Program-made: the position numbers and the translations under genes
Part shown: piece after piece, positions 55,574 through 64,000 of the stretch
How the letters are laid out: each line of letters opens with the position of its first letter
How positions within the stretch are numbered: the stretch's first letter is position 1
The notes under the pieces: generated by a model
Told to the model about the DNA's origin: nothing
What the model saw: only the letters and a program-made list of their open reading frames with translations
Database searches by the model: none
DNA from: Sphingomonas hankookensis
GTDB taxonomy: Bacteria; Pseudomonadota; Alphaproteobacteria; Sphingomonadales; Sphingomonadaceae
NCBI RefSeq assembly: GCF_022664465.1
Contig: NZ_JAKREV010000001.1
Coordinates: 1-64,000 of the forward strand
Length of the DNA stretch: 64,000 nt
Direction of reading: 5' to 3'

Positions 55574-55637
55574 GCGGAACATTTTGACGCGCGGACGAAA
55601 GCATTCAATGATTAAATCGACCATCGGGAGTGACACC

Positions 55638-57137
55638 GTGCCGACGCATATCTTGGCGATCGATCAGGGGACGACGTCGACCCGCAGCGTCGTGTTCGAC
55701 GCCCGCGCCCGCCGCGTCGCCACCGCCCAGACCGAGTTTGCGCAACATTATCCGCGCCCCGGCTGGGTCGAACACGATCCCGAGGATATCTGGCGCGACG
55801 TGCTGGCCACCGCGCGAGAGGCGATCGCGACCGCCGGCCTGACCGCCGCCGACATCGCGGCAATCGGCATCACCAACCAGCGCGAGACTAGCATCGTCTG
55901 GGACCGCGCGAGCGGCGAGGCAATCTACCCCGCGATCGTGTGGCAGGATCGCCGCACCGCGCAGGCGTGTCACGACCTGAAGGCCATCGGTGCCGAGGAC
56001 GACGTGCGGGCAAGGACCGGGCTGCTGCTCGATCCCTATTTCTCGGCGACCAAGATCGGATGGATTCTCGACCATTTGCCCGGTGCCCGCGACCGGGCGG
56101 TACGCGGCGAACTGGCGTTCGGGACGGTCGACAGCTTCCTGCTGTTCCGGCTGACCGGTGGCACGGTGCATGCAACCGACGTCACCAACGCCTCGCGCAC
56201 GCTGCTGTGGAACATCCATGACGACCGCTGGGACGAACGCCTGTGCGATCTGTTCGACGTGCCCATCGAACTGTTGCCCACGGTGCACGACAACGCCTAT
56301 CGCTTCGGCGAGACCGCCGACGGCCTGTTCGACAGCCCGATCCCGATCACCGGGATCGCCGGCGACCAGCAGGCGGCGTTGTTCGGGCAGGCATGTTTCG
56401 CGCGGGGGACCGCCAAGTCGACCTATGGCACCGGCTGCTTCCTGCTGCTGAACACCGGCGACGAAGCGATCACGTCCGAGCATCGCCTGCTGACCACGCC
56501 TGCCTATCGGCTAGAGGGGCGCACCACCTATGCGCTGGAGGGATCGATCTTCGTGGCGGGCGCGGCGATCAAGTGGCTGCGGGACGGGATCGGCGTCATC
56601 ACCCATGCGCGCGAGACCGACGACATGGCGACGCAGGTCCCCGACAATCACGGCGTGTACATGGTCCCGGCGTTCGTCGGCCTGGGCGCGCCGCACTGGG
56701 AACCGGACGCACGCGGCGCGATCTTCGGCCTGACGCTCGGCGCGACCCAGGCCCATCTGGCCCGCGCTGCGTTGGAAGCGGTAGGCTACCAGACGCTCGA
56801 CCTCGTCACCGCGATGATCCGTGACGGCGGGGCCAAACCGGCGATCCTGCGCGTCGACGGCGGGATGGCGGCGAACGACTGGCTATGCCGGTTCCTCGCC
56901 GACCTGCTCGAAGTGCCGGTCGAGCGCCCCGACGATCTGGAAACGACCGCGCGCGGCGCCGCCTTCCACGCCGGTCTGGCGGTCGGCCTGTGGTCCGGCC
57001 TCGACGAACTCGAACGCCTGTGGGCGCGCGATGCGTGTTTCGAGGCCACCATGGCGCCGGACCAGCGCGACGCACTGGTCGCCGGCTGGCACGACGCCTT
57101 GTCGCGCGTACTGCCTGCGCGAGGCCCGGCGGACTGA
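55638..57137 (+). CDS. glpK: Glycerol kinase
   Basis: 499 residues, FGGY family. ILAIDQGTTSTRSVVFD opens the ATP-binding fold; GITNQRETSIVWDRASG, GTVDSFLLFRLTGG, IAGDQQAALFGQ and GTGCFLLLNTG follow the glycerol kinase pattern. It phosphorylates glycerol in the cytoplasm and feeds the divergent glpD product. GTG 55638 with GGGAG upstream is the chosen start, and it agrees with the family N-terminus. I found no obvious GlpR-type palindrome in the short divergent gap. Confidence 0.97.
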   Translation: MPTHILAIDQGTTSTRSVVFDARARRVATAQTEFAQHYPRPGWVEHDPEDIWRDVLATAREAIATAGLTAADIAAIGITNQRETSIVWDRASGEAIYPAIVWQDRRTAQACHDLKAIGAEDDVRARTGLLLDPYFSATKIGWILDHLPGARDRAVRGELAFGTVDSFLLFRLTGGTVHATDVTNASRTLLWNIHDDRWDERLCDLFDVPIELLPTVHDNAYRFGETADGLFDSPIPITGIAGDQQAALFGQACFARGTAKSTYGTGCFLLLNTGDEAITSEHRLLTTPAYRLEGRTTYALEGSIFVAGAAIKWLRDGIGVITHARETDDMATQVPDNHGVYMVPAFVGLGAPHWEPDARGAIFGLTLGATQAHLARAALEAVGYQTLDLVTAMIRDGGAKPAILRVDGGMAANDWLCRFLADLLEVPVERPDDLETTARGAAFHAGLAVGLWSGLDELERLWARDACFEATMAPDQRDALVAGWHDALSRVLPARGPAD

Positions 57138-57156
57138 CCCGCCGCCACCGCCGTGA

Positions 57157-59064
57157 TCAGGAACGCCGCAGCCGTTCCAGCTGGCTGAGCACGTCGCCGA
57201 CGATCTGGTCGATCGACCATCCGGTGATATCGCGCGCGCCGGCCACGCCGTCGGTGGTCGCCATCAGCGCCCATGCCACGCTGCGCCGCGTCTCCGATGC
57301 CTCCAGGGCGGTGAAGGCCGCCAGCGGCCGCGACCGAGCGCCGACGCGGTAGGTCACGACCCGCTCCGCCTCGAGCGTGATCGTCAGCATGGCAGTGCCG
57401 TCGTCGCTCCATACCCGGCTGTCGGCCCACCCTTCCTGCACCATCGTCTCGCATACCGACCGCAGCGCCGGAAGCGCGCGCTCCTCGATCTGGCGCTGTA
57501 TCTCCGCACGGCTCGCGGGCACGAACAATCGCTTCAGCCTTTCGCTCATCGCCGGCGACTGTGCGTCGAGCGAGACGCCGGCCAAGTCCGCATTGGTCTG
57601 CCGGATCAGTCCGAACGACAGCATCAGCATGATGAAGCAGAACGGCAGCGCCGCCAGCAACGTCGCCGCCTGCAACGCGCCCAGCCCGCCGGCGACCAGC
57701 AGCAACGCCGCGGTGACGCCCAGCAGGATACACCAGTACATCCGTTGCCAGCGCGGCGTATCCTCCTCGCCACCCGATGCGAGCGTATCGATCACCAGCG
57801 CCCCCGAATCCGCCGACGTGACGAAGAACACGCCGACCAGCACGATCGCCAGCGCGGAGGTGAAACCGGCGCCGGGCAGATATTCGAGGAACTTGAACAG
57901 GGCGGTCGACAGGTTCGCCTGCACGGCCTGCGCGATGCCACCCGCCGCCGGCCCCAGGTCGAGCGCGATCGCCGTGTTGCCGAAGACGGTCATCCACAGG
58001 AAGGTGAAGGCGGTGGGCACGAACAGGACGCCGATGACGAACTCCCGGATCGTTCGTCCGCGCGAAATCCGGGCGATGAACATGCCCACGAACGGCGACC
58101 ACGCAATCCACCACGCCCAATAGAACAGCGTCCAGTCCGCCATCCATGCGCGGGGTTCATAGGCATAGAGGGTGAAGGTCCGATTCACGAAATGATCGAG
58201 ATACAGGCCGAAATTCTGGACGAGCGCGCGCAGCAGGAACAGCGTCGGCCCCACGCTCATCACGAACAGCATCAGCAGGACGGCAAGGATCAGGTTCAGC
58301 TCGGACAGGCGCCGCACGCCACGATCGGCGCCGCTCAGCACCGACAGCGTCGCCGCCCCCATCACGACGGTGATCAACCCGATCTTGACGCCCAGCGTAT
58401 CGGGCACGGCATATTCATACGCCAGCCCCGCCGTGATCTGCGACACGCCGAACCCCAGCGATGTCGCCACGCCGAACACCGTGCCGCAGATCGCAAAGAT
58501 GTCGATCGCATCGCCCAGCGGTCCGTTGATCCGCTTCCCCAGGATCGGCGACAGGCCCGACCGCATCGTCAGCGGCAATCCCTTGCGATAGGTGAAATAG
58601 GCAAGGCTCATGCCGACGAGCGCGTAGATCGCCCAGGCATGGACCCCGTAATGGTGAAAGGTGATCGCCATGGCTTCGCGCGCCGCCAGAACCGTTCCCG
58701 GTGCGACGTCGGGCGGGGCGATGTAATGCTGGATCGGCTCGGCCACCGCGAAATACATCAGGCCGATCCCCATCCCGGCCGCGAACAGCATCGCCAGCCA
58801 CGAAACATAGGGAAAGTCCGGCTCGGCATCGTCCGGCCCCAGCTTCAGCCTCCCCGCCGGCCCGAAGCCCAACGTCAGGACGATCGCCAGAAACGCCGCG
58901 ACCGACGCGATGTAGAACCAGCCGAACGTGTCGATGGTCCATGCCTGCGCCGCCTTGAACGCGGCGTCTGCGGTACCCGGCATCGCCATGGTGGAGACGA
59001 GCATCGCTGCCACGACCGCGCTGGCGCCCCAGAAGACACGCGGATTCATCCGAGTTTTTAACAT
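57157..59064 (-). CDS. BCCT-family transporter (BetT-like)
   Basis: 635 residues, 12 predicted helices. The glycine-rich AAGMGIGLMYFAVAEPIQHY is the family hallmark for betaine, carnitine or choline symport, and the tryptophan-rich stretch LFYWAWWIAWSPFVGMFIARISRG follows. About 110 residues form a soluble C-terminal domain, as in BetT, which can sense osmotic stress. ATG 59064 or 59049 could start it. It converges on glpK and lies 46 bp after apbE, so read-through from the iron cluster is possible, but a functional link is not evident. Confidence 0.93.
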   Translation of the reverse strand: MLKTRMNPRVFWGASAVVAAMLVSTMAMPGTADAAFKAAQAWTIDTFGWFYIASVAAFLAIVLTLGFGPAGRLKLGPDDAEPDFPYVSWLAMLFAAGMGIGLMYFAVAEPIQHYIAPPDVAPGTVLAAREAMAITFHHYGVHAWAIYALVGMSLAYFTYRKGLPLTMRSGLSPILGKRINGPLGDAIDIFAICGTVFGVATSLGFGVSQITAGLAYEYAVPDTLGVKIGLITVVMGAATLSVLSGADRGVRRLSELNLILAVLLMLFVMSVGPTLFLLRALVQNFGLYLDHFVNRTFTLYAYEPRAWMADWTLFYWAWWIAWSPFVGMFIARISRGRTIREFVIGVLFVPTAFTFLWMTVFGNTAIALDLGPAAGGIAQAVQANLSTALFKFLEYLPGAGFTSALAIVLVGVFFVTSADSGALVIDTLASGGEEDTPRWQRMYWCILLGVTAALLLVAGGLGALQAATLLAALPFCFIMLMLSFGLIRQTNADLAGVSLDAQSPAMSERLKRLFVPASRAEIQRQIEERALPALRSVCETMVQEGWADSRVWSDDGTAMLTITLEAERVVTYRVGARSRPLAAFTALEASETRRSVAWALMATTDGVAGARDITGWSIDQIVGDVLSQLERLRRS

Positions 59065-59110
59065 TTTGGCGCTTTAGCGGGGATCGGTCCGAAAGCCCAT
59101 ATCGCGGTGG

Positions 59111-60067
59111 TCAGACCAGCATGTGTGTGAAGCGCGGCGTCAATATCTCCCGCATCGCATCACCGTCACGAACGACGATCCGCGCCGCAATATCGAGTAA
59201 CCCGATCGTCTCGCCGGCCGGATATCCGACCGCGATCGCCGTCGCGAGGGCGTCAGCGAGCACCGCCGTCGCGGCGATGACACTCACCGACACGACGCCG
59301 TTCGTCGCCGGTCTGCCGTTACGCGGATCGATCGAATGATCGCCGCGGACGTAATTGCCCGACGTCGCGACCGCGCATTCGTGCAGCGCGATCCGCAGCG
59401 GCGACGGCCGGATGCCCACCGGCTGTTCCAGGTCGACCCACCACGGATCGCCATCGGGCCGCATTCCCCGCCCCGCCAGCTCGCCACCGATCTCGACCAG
59501 GCAGTGCCGCACGCCCCGCGCCGCCAGCAGATCGGCGACCGCATCGACGGCATAGCCCTTCGCCACGCCCGACAGGTCGAGCGCCAGCCCGCCCGGTTGA
59601 CGCAGCCGCCCCCCGCCCGGATCGCGCCGCAACCGCTGCCATCCCGATGCCGCCCGCGCCGCAGCGATCGCGGCGGCGGCGGGCTCCGGCTGCGGTCCCG
59701 GCGGCCCGAAGCCCCACAGATCGACCAGCCGCCCGATCGTCGGATCGAACGCCCCGCCGCTGGCATGGGCGACGCGCAGCGACAGGTCGACGACGGCTGC
59801 GAAATCCGGCGACAGATCGGTCCATCCGCCTGCCGCCAGCGCATTGAATCGGCACAGGTCGGACGTCGGCTCCCAATGGCTCAGCTGCGCCACTAGACCG
59901 GACAGGCGCGCGTCGACCTCGCCACGCAGCGCGGCCGTATCGACGTCCTCCCGCAGCGCGCACAGGACGCGCCACCCCGTCCCCATCGTTTCGCCCGACA
60001 AGGTCACAACCGCCGCGTCCGGGTCATGATCGGTCAGCGCCGCCGCCGATGGCTCGGTGGGCAGCAC
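59111..60067 (-). CDS. apbE: FAD:protein FMN transferase (ApbE)
   Basis: About 318 residues. ApbE signatures: GETMGTGWRV, LALDLSGVAKGYAVDAV, VEIGGELAGRG, and SIDPRNGRP near the metal site. The enzyme attaches FMN to a Thr or Ser of target proteins in the periplasm. I placed the start at GTG 60067; no clear signal peptide or ribosome site is visible, so the N-terminus is uncertain. Its likely target is the DUF2271 protein two genes upstream, which carries an NqrC-like motif. Last gene of the iron/flavinylation cluster. Confidence 0.9.
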   Translation of the reverse strand: MLPTEPSAAALTDHDPDAAVVTLSGETMGTGWRVLCALREDVDTAALRGEVDARLSGLVAQLSHWEPTSDLCRFNALAAGGWTDLSPDFAAVVDLSLRVAHASGGAFDPTIGRLVDLWGFGPPGPQPEPAAAAIAAARAASGWQRLRRDPGGGRLRQPGGLALDLSGVAKGYAVDAVADLLAARGVRHCLVEIGGELAGRGMRPDGDPWWVDLEQPVGIRPSPLRIALHECAVATSGNYVRGDHSIDPRNGRPATNGVVSVSVIAATAVLADALATAIAVGYPAGETIGLLDIAARIVVRDGDAMREILTPRFTHMLV

Positions 60068-60081
60068 GATGCGCGGCAGGC

Positions 60082-60927
60082 TCAGGGCGTCATGACCTCC
60101 AGCGTGGTGACATAGCCCATCCGCCGCCCGGTCGCGCGCGTGACGGTCGGCTTCGCGTCCTCCTGCGATGCACTCAGCCAGTACATCCCCGCCGCCGGCC
60201 AATCCACCGTCAACACCCCGTCGGCACCGGTCGTCAGCTCGCGCGCACCCTCGGCATTGCGATAGCGCTTGCCGCCCGGCACGACGGTTACCTTCAGCCC
60301 CGGCGCCGGCCGCCCGTCGACCAGGAAGCGGAACCGCGCCTGCTCACCCGCGACCAGTTCGTCGGGATGGGTGACGAAATCGACTTCCAGCCCCTTGCCC
60401 GCAGGCTTCAGGACCGTCCGCGTCGGTTCGCCCGCAGTGACGAATACCTCGTTACGGTTGCTGGTTTCGATCAGCTTCACCTCGGTAGCATCCGCCGGGA
60501 TGTCGGCGACGGTCAGCGGCGGGCGGCGCGCGCCGTCCGGTCCCGGTGGCCCACCACGCCCGCCAACGCGCTTCTCCTCGCCATTCACCTTGAAACTGCC
60601 CATCAGCCCCGACATTTCAGTCCCGATCTTCCACGTCCCGGGCTTGTCGAGCTTCACGTCGAACACCGAACGATAGCGACCGGTCGCGCCGTTCTGCACC
60701 TGTCCGGCGCTGCCATCGGGTTGCCACACCTTCACCATTTCCAGCCGGCCGGGCTGGTGGTCGGCATAGAACAGGTCGTTCGATGCGGCGAAGTCGACCG
60801 TCACCCAGCTGTCGGTGCCGGAAAACACGGTGCCCGACGGCAGCAGCCACAGCCGATGCGCCGACACGACGGTGGGGATGGAGAACAGGGCAGCGGCAGC
60901 GAGCAGATGGCGCGCGCGACGGGTCAT
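60082..60927 (-). CDS. DUF4198 periplasmic protein
   Basis: 281 residues with a signal peptide ending VVSA, so that the mature protein starts with histidine (HRLWLLPSG), a family-typical N-terminus that could bind a metal. Two beta-sandwich regions follow; the second (VAGEQARFRFLVDGRPAPG onward) resembles an Ig-like carboxypeptidase-regulatory fold. DUF4198 proteins accompany nickel, cobalt or iron uptake genes. It lies between DUF2271 and apbE in a single-strand cluster. Function is not established; metal delivery is the best guess. Confidence 0.85.
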   Translation of the reverse strand: MTRRARHLLAAAALFSIPTVVSAHRLWLLPSGTVFSGTDSWVTVDFAASNDLFYADHQPGRLEMVKVWQPDGSAGQVQNGATGRYRSVFDVKLDKPGTWKIGTEMSGLMGSFKVNGEEKRVGGRGGPPGPDGARRPPLTVADIPADATEVKLIETSNRNEVFVTAGEPTRTVLKPAGKGLEVDFVTHPDELVAGEQARFRFLVDGRPAPGLKVTVVPGGKRYRNAEGARELTTGADGVLTVDWPAAGMYWLSASQEDAKPTVTRATGRRMGYVTTLEVMTP

Positions 60928-60948
60928 GGGAATCTCCTCGGAAAAGGG

Positions 60949-61437
60949 TCAGCGGGCGGCGAGCGTCACGGCGCCGAGTTCATGTGATCCGGTCGCGCGC
61001 GCGGTCTTGGCCGGCACGCTGAGCGGCACCTGTACCAGCTCGCGGCCACCGGTCTCGCGCGCGGCCTCGACATTCAGCACGTAATTGCCGGGGCGCAGGT
61101 CGGTCGGCAGCGCGATGCTGTGGGTGCCGGGCGCGCGGGTCGCGCCGCTAACGCCGTTCGCGGGCAGCTGCAGGCTGCGACCGCCCTTGCGCCACCATGC
61201 GCGCAGGTCGGCAAGCCACTTCGTCCCCGGCTCGGCACCCGATTTGCGGATGTCGTACCACAGCGCCAGCGTCCGCGACGCGCCGCCGCCCGCCGGCTCG
61301 ACCCACACCGCGACATAGGGGCGATGATATTCGGCGACCGACAACCGTGGGATGGTGACGGTGATCGTCCCCGCGGGCGGTGCGGGCGCAGCGGCAACGG
61401 TCGCGCCGCCCAATACCGCCAGTGACAGGATACGCAT
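60949..61437 (-). CDS. DUF2271 periplasmic protein with flavinylation motif
   Basis: 162 residues, signal peptide ending near AAAPA. It has the DUF2271 pattern: PYVAVWVE, a tryptophan-rich WLADLRAWWRKG, then NGVSGATRAPG. NGVSGAT matches the DGxSGAT motif to which ApbE attaches FMN in NqrC; the predicted attachment site is Thr100. ATG 61437 follows GGGAG. Neighbours are the PepSY membrane protein and apbE, so the likely job is a periplasmic FMN electron carrier receiving electrons from the PepSY protein, perhaps for ferric reduction. Confidence 0.87.
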   Translation of the reverse strand: MRILSLAVLGGATVAAAPAPPAGTITVTIPRLSVAEYHRPYVAVWVEPAGGGASRTLALWYDIRKSGAEPGTKWLADLRAWWRKGGRSLQLPANGVSGATRAPGTHSIALPTDLRPGNYVLNVEAARETGGRELVQVPLSVPAKTARATGSHELGAVTLAAR

Positions 61438-61455
61438 CAGGTGATCTCCCAAAGC

Positions 61456-62088
61456 TCAATGGATCAGGAACAAGGCAAGGATTACGGGCAACGCCACCCC
61501 AGCCGCCACCAGCGGCCATGTCGACGGGCGCCGCTTGGCATGGAGTTGCAACAGCAACAGCCCGGTGATGGAGAACAGGACACAGGCGACGGCGAACACG
61601 TCGATGAACCAGAACCACGCCGTCCCGGCGTTACGCCCCTTGTGCAGGTCGTTGAGGTAGCTGATCCAGCCGCGATCGGTCGTCTCTGCGCGGATCGCAC
61701 CGCTGGTCAGGTCGATGCTGACCCACGCGTCGCCACCGGGCCGGGGCAGCGCGACATAGGCTTCGCCGTCCGACCATTCGACCGGACGCCCGGCGACGTT
61801 CAGCGCAACCTGCCGTTCGATATCGGCCGCGACGGGTGCGGGCACGGCGCCCTTCGTCGCAGCGGCGGCGGTCAGCGTCCGCAGCAGGCTTCCCGGCAGC
61901 TGCGCCGACCGTTCGACTACCACCGGCTCGGCGGAGATCGCCCCGGCATGGTTGAGCGTAATGCCGGTGATGGCGAACAAAAGCATCGCCGCCAGCGACA
62001 CGCCCGCGCTGATCCAGTGCCACGCGATTAGCTGTTTCGCCCACCATGACCGCCAGTTGCGCCGGCGCTTGACGGCGGCGCTGGTCAT
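61456..62088 (-). CDS. PepSY-associated transmembrane protein
   Basis: 210 residues. Transmembrane segments lie at about 24-46 ([20 protein letters not shown]), 158-182 ([20 protein letters not shown]) and 190-208; a periplasmic PepSY-like domain of about 110 residues lies between the first two. Histidines next to the helices (IAWHW, LNHAG, NDLHKG) could bind heme, as in PepSY_TM ferric reductases. It overlaps the PiuC gene as ATGA. It probably moves electrons across the inner membrane to the flavinylated DUF2271 protein. Confidence 0.87.
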   Translation of the reverse strand: MTSAAVKRRRNWRSWWAKQLIAWHWISAGVSLAAMLLFAITGITLNHAGAISAEPVVVERSAQLPGSLLRTLTAAAATKGAVPAPVAADIERQVALNVAGRPVEWSDGEAYVALPRPGGDAWVSIDLTSGAIRAETTDRGWISYLNDLHKGRNAGTAWFWFIDVFAVACVLFSITGLLLLQLHAKRRPSTWPLVAAGVALPVILALFLIH

Positions 62089-62768
62089 GCATCGGCCCAG
62101 CGGCGCAGCAGATTGTGGTACAATCCGGTCAGCTGCACGACGACCGCATCCCCCTGCCCCCGCTCGCCGCCCAGCGTCTGCACCGACTGGTCGAGGTCGA
62201 ACAACAACCTGCGTTCGCCATCGTCGCGCACCATCGACTGCAGCCAGAAGAAGGCGGCGGTGCGCACCCCGCGCGTGACCGGGGTCACCCGGTGCAGACT
62301 GGACGCGGGATACAGCACCATATCGCCCGCAGGCAACTTCACCGTCTGCGGCCCGAACCGGTCCTCGATCACCAGTTCACCGCCGTCATAACTGTCGGGG
62401 TCTTCGAGGAACAACGTCGCCGACAGGTCGCTGCGGATGCGGAAATCGGTGCCACGCTTCATCCTTATGGCATTGTCGACATGCAGCCCGAACGCCTCCC
62501 CGCCCTCATACCGGTTGAACAGCGGCGGAAAGACCTTCAGCGGCAGCGCGGCGGCAATGAACAGCGGCGATTGGCCCAGCGCGTCGAGCACGATCCCGCC
62601 CGCCTCGCGCGCCGCCGCGCCGTCCTCGGGCAGCTGGCGGTTACGCTTGGCGAGTGCCGATTGCGGGCCGGAGGTGACGTTGCCGTCGACCCACTCGCCC
62701 GCCGCCATCAGCGCGCGGACGCGGTCCAGCATGGCGGCGTCCAACACCTGCGGAATTGCGATCAGCAT
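62085..62768 (-). CDS. piuC: Fe(II)/2-oxoglutarate dioxygenase, PKHD type (PiuC-like)
   Basis: 227 residues. The iron ligands are HVD in GLHVDNAI and the histidine in SSLHRVTPV; an arginine near RTAAFFWLQ would bind 2-oxoglutarate. Length and ends match PiuC/YbiX, which is found next to siderophore receptors and is iron-regulated in Pseudomonas. It is 18 bp after the TonB receptor and overlaps the PepSY gene. It is thought to modify a siderophore or related molecule; the substrate is unknown. Confidence 0.92.
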   Translation of the reverse strand: MLIAIPQVLDAAMLDRVRALMAAGEWVDGNVTSGPQSALAKRNRQLPEDGAAAREAGGIVLDALGQSPLFIAAALPLKVFPPLFNRYEGGEAFGLHVDNAIRMKRGTDFRIRSDLSATLFLEDPDSYDGGELVIEDRFGPQTVKLPAGDMVLYPASSLHRVTPVTRGVRTAAFFWLQSMVRDDGERRLLFDLDQSVQTLGGERGQGDAVVVQLTGLYHNLLRRWADA

Positions 62769-62786
62769 GGAACGCCGCCGTCCTCG

Positions 62787-64000
62787 TTAGAAGTTGTAGT
62801 AGAGGCTGAGCACCGCCTGCCGCCGGTCGCCGGGCATCGCCCAGCCCCCGGTCACCGCGCCGGTCGTGGCATTTACGTTGCTGCGGATGCCGGTCAGGTA
62901 GCGTTCGTCGGTGAAGTTTTGCACGTTCAGCTGCACAGTCGCCCGCTCCGCAATCGTATAGGCCAGATAGGCCCGGTGGATCAGATAGTCGTCGGCGCGG
63001 AATTGCAACGGTTGCAACGCATTCGGCACGTTCAGCGCGATCGCCCCCTGATAGGTTAGGCCATAGCCGACCTCCAGCCCGAACGGCAGCTTGTAGGTGG
63101 TGAACAGCGATCCCGAATGTTCGGGCGTCTGCACCAGCGCCGCATCCGCCTGCGGATCGCGGACCCCGGCGGCGAGATCGCGGTCGGAAATCGACTGGCG
63201 CACCCGTCCATCGAGATAGGTGTAATTGGCGAATAAGGTCCATGCCGGCAGGATCGATCCGGACAGCCCGAGCGCAATTCCGTCGACCCGCGCGCGACCG
63301 TCGAGCACCTGCAGGCCCGCGGGCAGCGCCGGATCGTTCGACGGCACGCGGTAGTTGGTGCGTTCGTTGCGGAACACCGCGGCGGTCAGTTCCAGCTTGC
63401 GCCCGAACAACGCGGCCTTCACCCCCGCCTCGATATTCTCGGCAGTCTCCGGCGCGACGGCGCAGGGGTCGGCGGCACCGGCTGCGGTCGGCACGCCGCA
63501 CCCCAGCCGCACCGTCTGCGACGACGGCGTCTTCGACTTGCCATAGCCGGCATAGACGCTGACCGCTTCGACCGGGTGGAATACCGCGCCGCCGCGATAG
63601 GAGAACAGGCGCTCGGTCGATCGCTGCGGCTGCTGTTGCAGCGTGGTCAGCGGCGTCGTCCCCGGCGGAACGACCGCCAGCGGCAGGTTGCGGAACGTCG
63701 CGTCCTGCACCTCCCAGCGCACGCCGCCGTTCAGCTCGAAATAGCGGCCCAGTTCCAGCGTATCGAACGCATAGACCGCCAGGTTCTGCGTTTCCGACCG
63801 CGACCGCGCGGTCACGGTCCGGTTGACCGGACCGGTCCAGCGCGTGTCAGGGTTGGCAATCGGCAGGTCGGGCGGCGTCACCGCGACACCCGTCGCGGTC
63901 CGCAACAGGCTGCCGCTGATGATGTGATAGTTTTCGATGGTGCCCGAGACGCCGATATTGGCGACGTTGCGGACCCGGCCTTTCTCACCCGCCTCGTGGC
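62787..64000 (-). CDS. TonB-dependent siderophore receptor, partial (5' end beyond window)
   Basis: The frame stays open to the window edge, giving the C-terminal 400 or so residues of an outer-membrane receptor. Barrel strands are clear (NVANIGVSGTIENYHIISG, YELNGGVRWEV-type strands, LFANYTYLDGRV), and it ends AVLSLYYNF with the terminal phenylalanine. The plug and signal peptide lie outside the window. Its cluster with piuC, PepSY, DUF2271 and apbE points to ferric siderophore or catecholate uptake. First gene of that minus-strand operon. Confidence 0.92.
   Translation of the reverse strand, partial: HEAGEKGRVRNVANIGVSGTIENYHIISGSLLRTATGVAVTPPDLPIANPDTRWTGPVNRTVTARSRSETQNLAVYAFDTLELGRYFELNGGVRWEVQDATFRNLPLAVVPPGTTPLTTLQQQPQRSTERLFSYRGGAVFHPVEAVSVYAGYGKSKTPSSQTVRLGCGVPTAAGAADPCAVAPETAENIEAGVKAALFGRKLELTAAVFRNERTNYRVPSNDPALPAGLQVLDGRARVDGIALGLSGSILPAWTLFANYTYLDGRVRQSISDRDLAAGVRDPQADAALVQTPEHSGSLFTTYKLPFGLEVGYGLTYQGAIALNVPNALQPLQFRADDYLIHRAYLAYTIAERATVQLNVQNFTDERYLTGIRSNVNATTGAVTGGWAMPGDRRQAVLSLYYNF

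Noticed and set aside
55574..55637. GlpR-type operator between glpD and glpK
   Set aside because: No palindrome or repeated half-site could be found in the short gap.
1..64000. tRNA, rRNA, CRISPR array or prophage module
   Set aside because: No cloverleaf, regularly spaced repeat or phage structural gene was recognised by eye; a covariance-model scan would be needed to exclude small RNAs.

Overview
The window looks like a GC-rich alphaproteobacterial chromosome segment, most likely from a sphingomonad (Sphingomonas or a close relative). The evidence is six TonB-dependent receptors in 64 kb, a flavin-dependent halogenase inside a sugar locus, a leaderless levansucrase of the Zymomonas type, and a dispersed GCTGGGATCT-type intergenic repeat. 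I saw no rRNA, tRNA, CRISPR array or phage module. Gene packing is tight, with many ATGA, GTGA or TGATG stop/start overlaps.

Layout. 1-3050: a truncated IS481 transposase, a LysR regulator divergent from a SnoaL-like/SDR pair, and a broken methyltransferase-like remnant. 3.3-9.3 kb: a large TonB receptor, a DUF2254 membrane protein and a ClC chloride channel. 9.4-13.8 kb: a 3-keto-glycoside operon (DUF1080 hydrolase, GMC dehydrogenase, Tat-type subunit), then an HDAC-like amidohydrolase. 14-23.1 kb: a sucrose/raffinose-type locus (halogenase-like flavoprotein, TonB receptor; on the other strand MFS symporter, GH36 alpha-galactosidase, GH68 levansucrase) tied together by LacI-type operator-like palindromes. 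23.2-26.8 kb: a GH28 pectinase-type hydrolase and a TonB receptor interrupted by four same-direction frameshifts. 27.1-30.9 kb: a KaiC-like ATPase coupled to a hybrid histidine kinase. 31-38.9 kb: a sugar ABC importer split over both strands, a divergent TonB receptor and a GT2 glycosyltransferase.

38.9-52.5 kb, all on the minus strand: LysR regulator, STN-type TonB receptor, SbmA/BclA-like ABC transporter, TldE, TldD, thioredoxin, an unknown protein, thioredoxin reductase, an M3 oligopeptidase and a Cds1-like cysteine enzyme. The TonB/ABC/TldE/TldD part is the most striking unit: it reads as an outer-membrane-to-cytoplasm route for importing and then cutting a peptide. 52.6-59 kb: glpD plus a sugar-porter MFS gene divergent from glpK, then a BCCT transporter. 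59.1-64 kb: an iron-uptake and flavinylation cluster (ApbE, DUF4198, DUF2271 with an NqrC-like flavinylation motif, PepSY membrane protein, PiuC-type dioxygenase, siderophore TonB receptor running off the window end).

Functional picture: a nutrient-scavenging outer-membrane lifestyle. TonB receptors are each paired with inner-membrane transporters, cytoplasmic or periplasmic hydrolases and local operators, for plant-type carbohydrates (raffinose family, pectin, 3-keto sugars), a putative peptide, and ferric siderophore.
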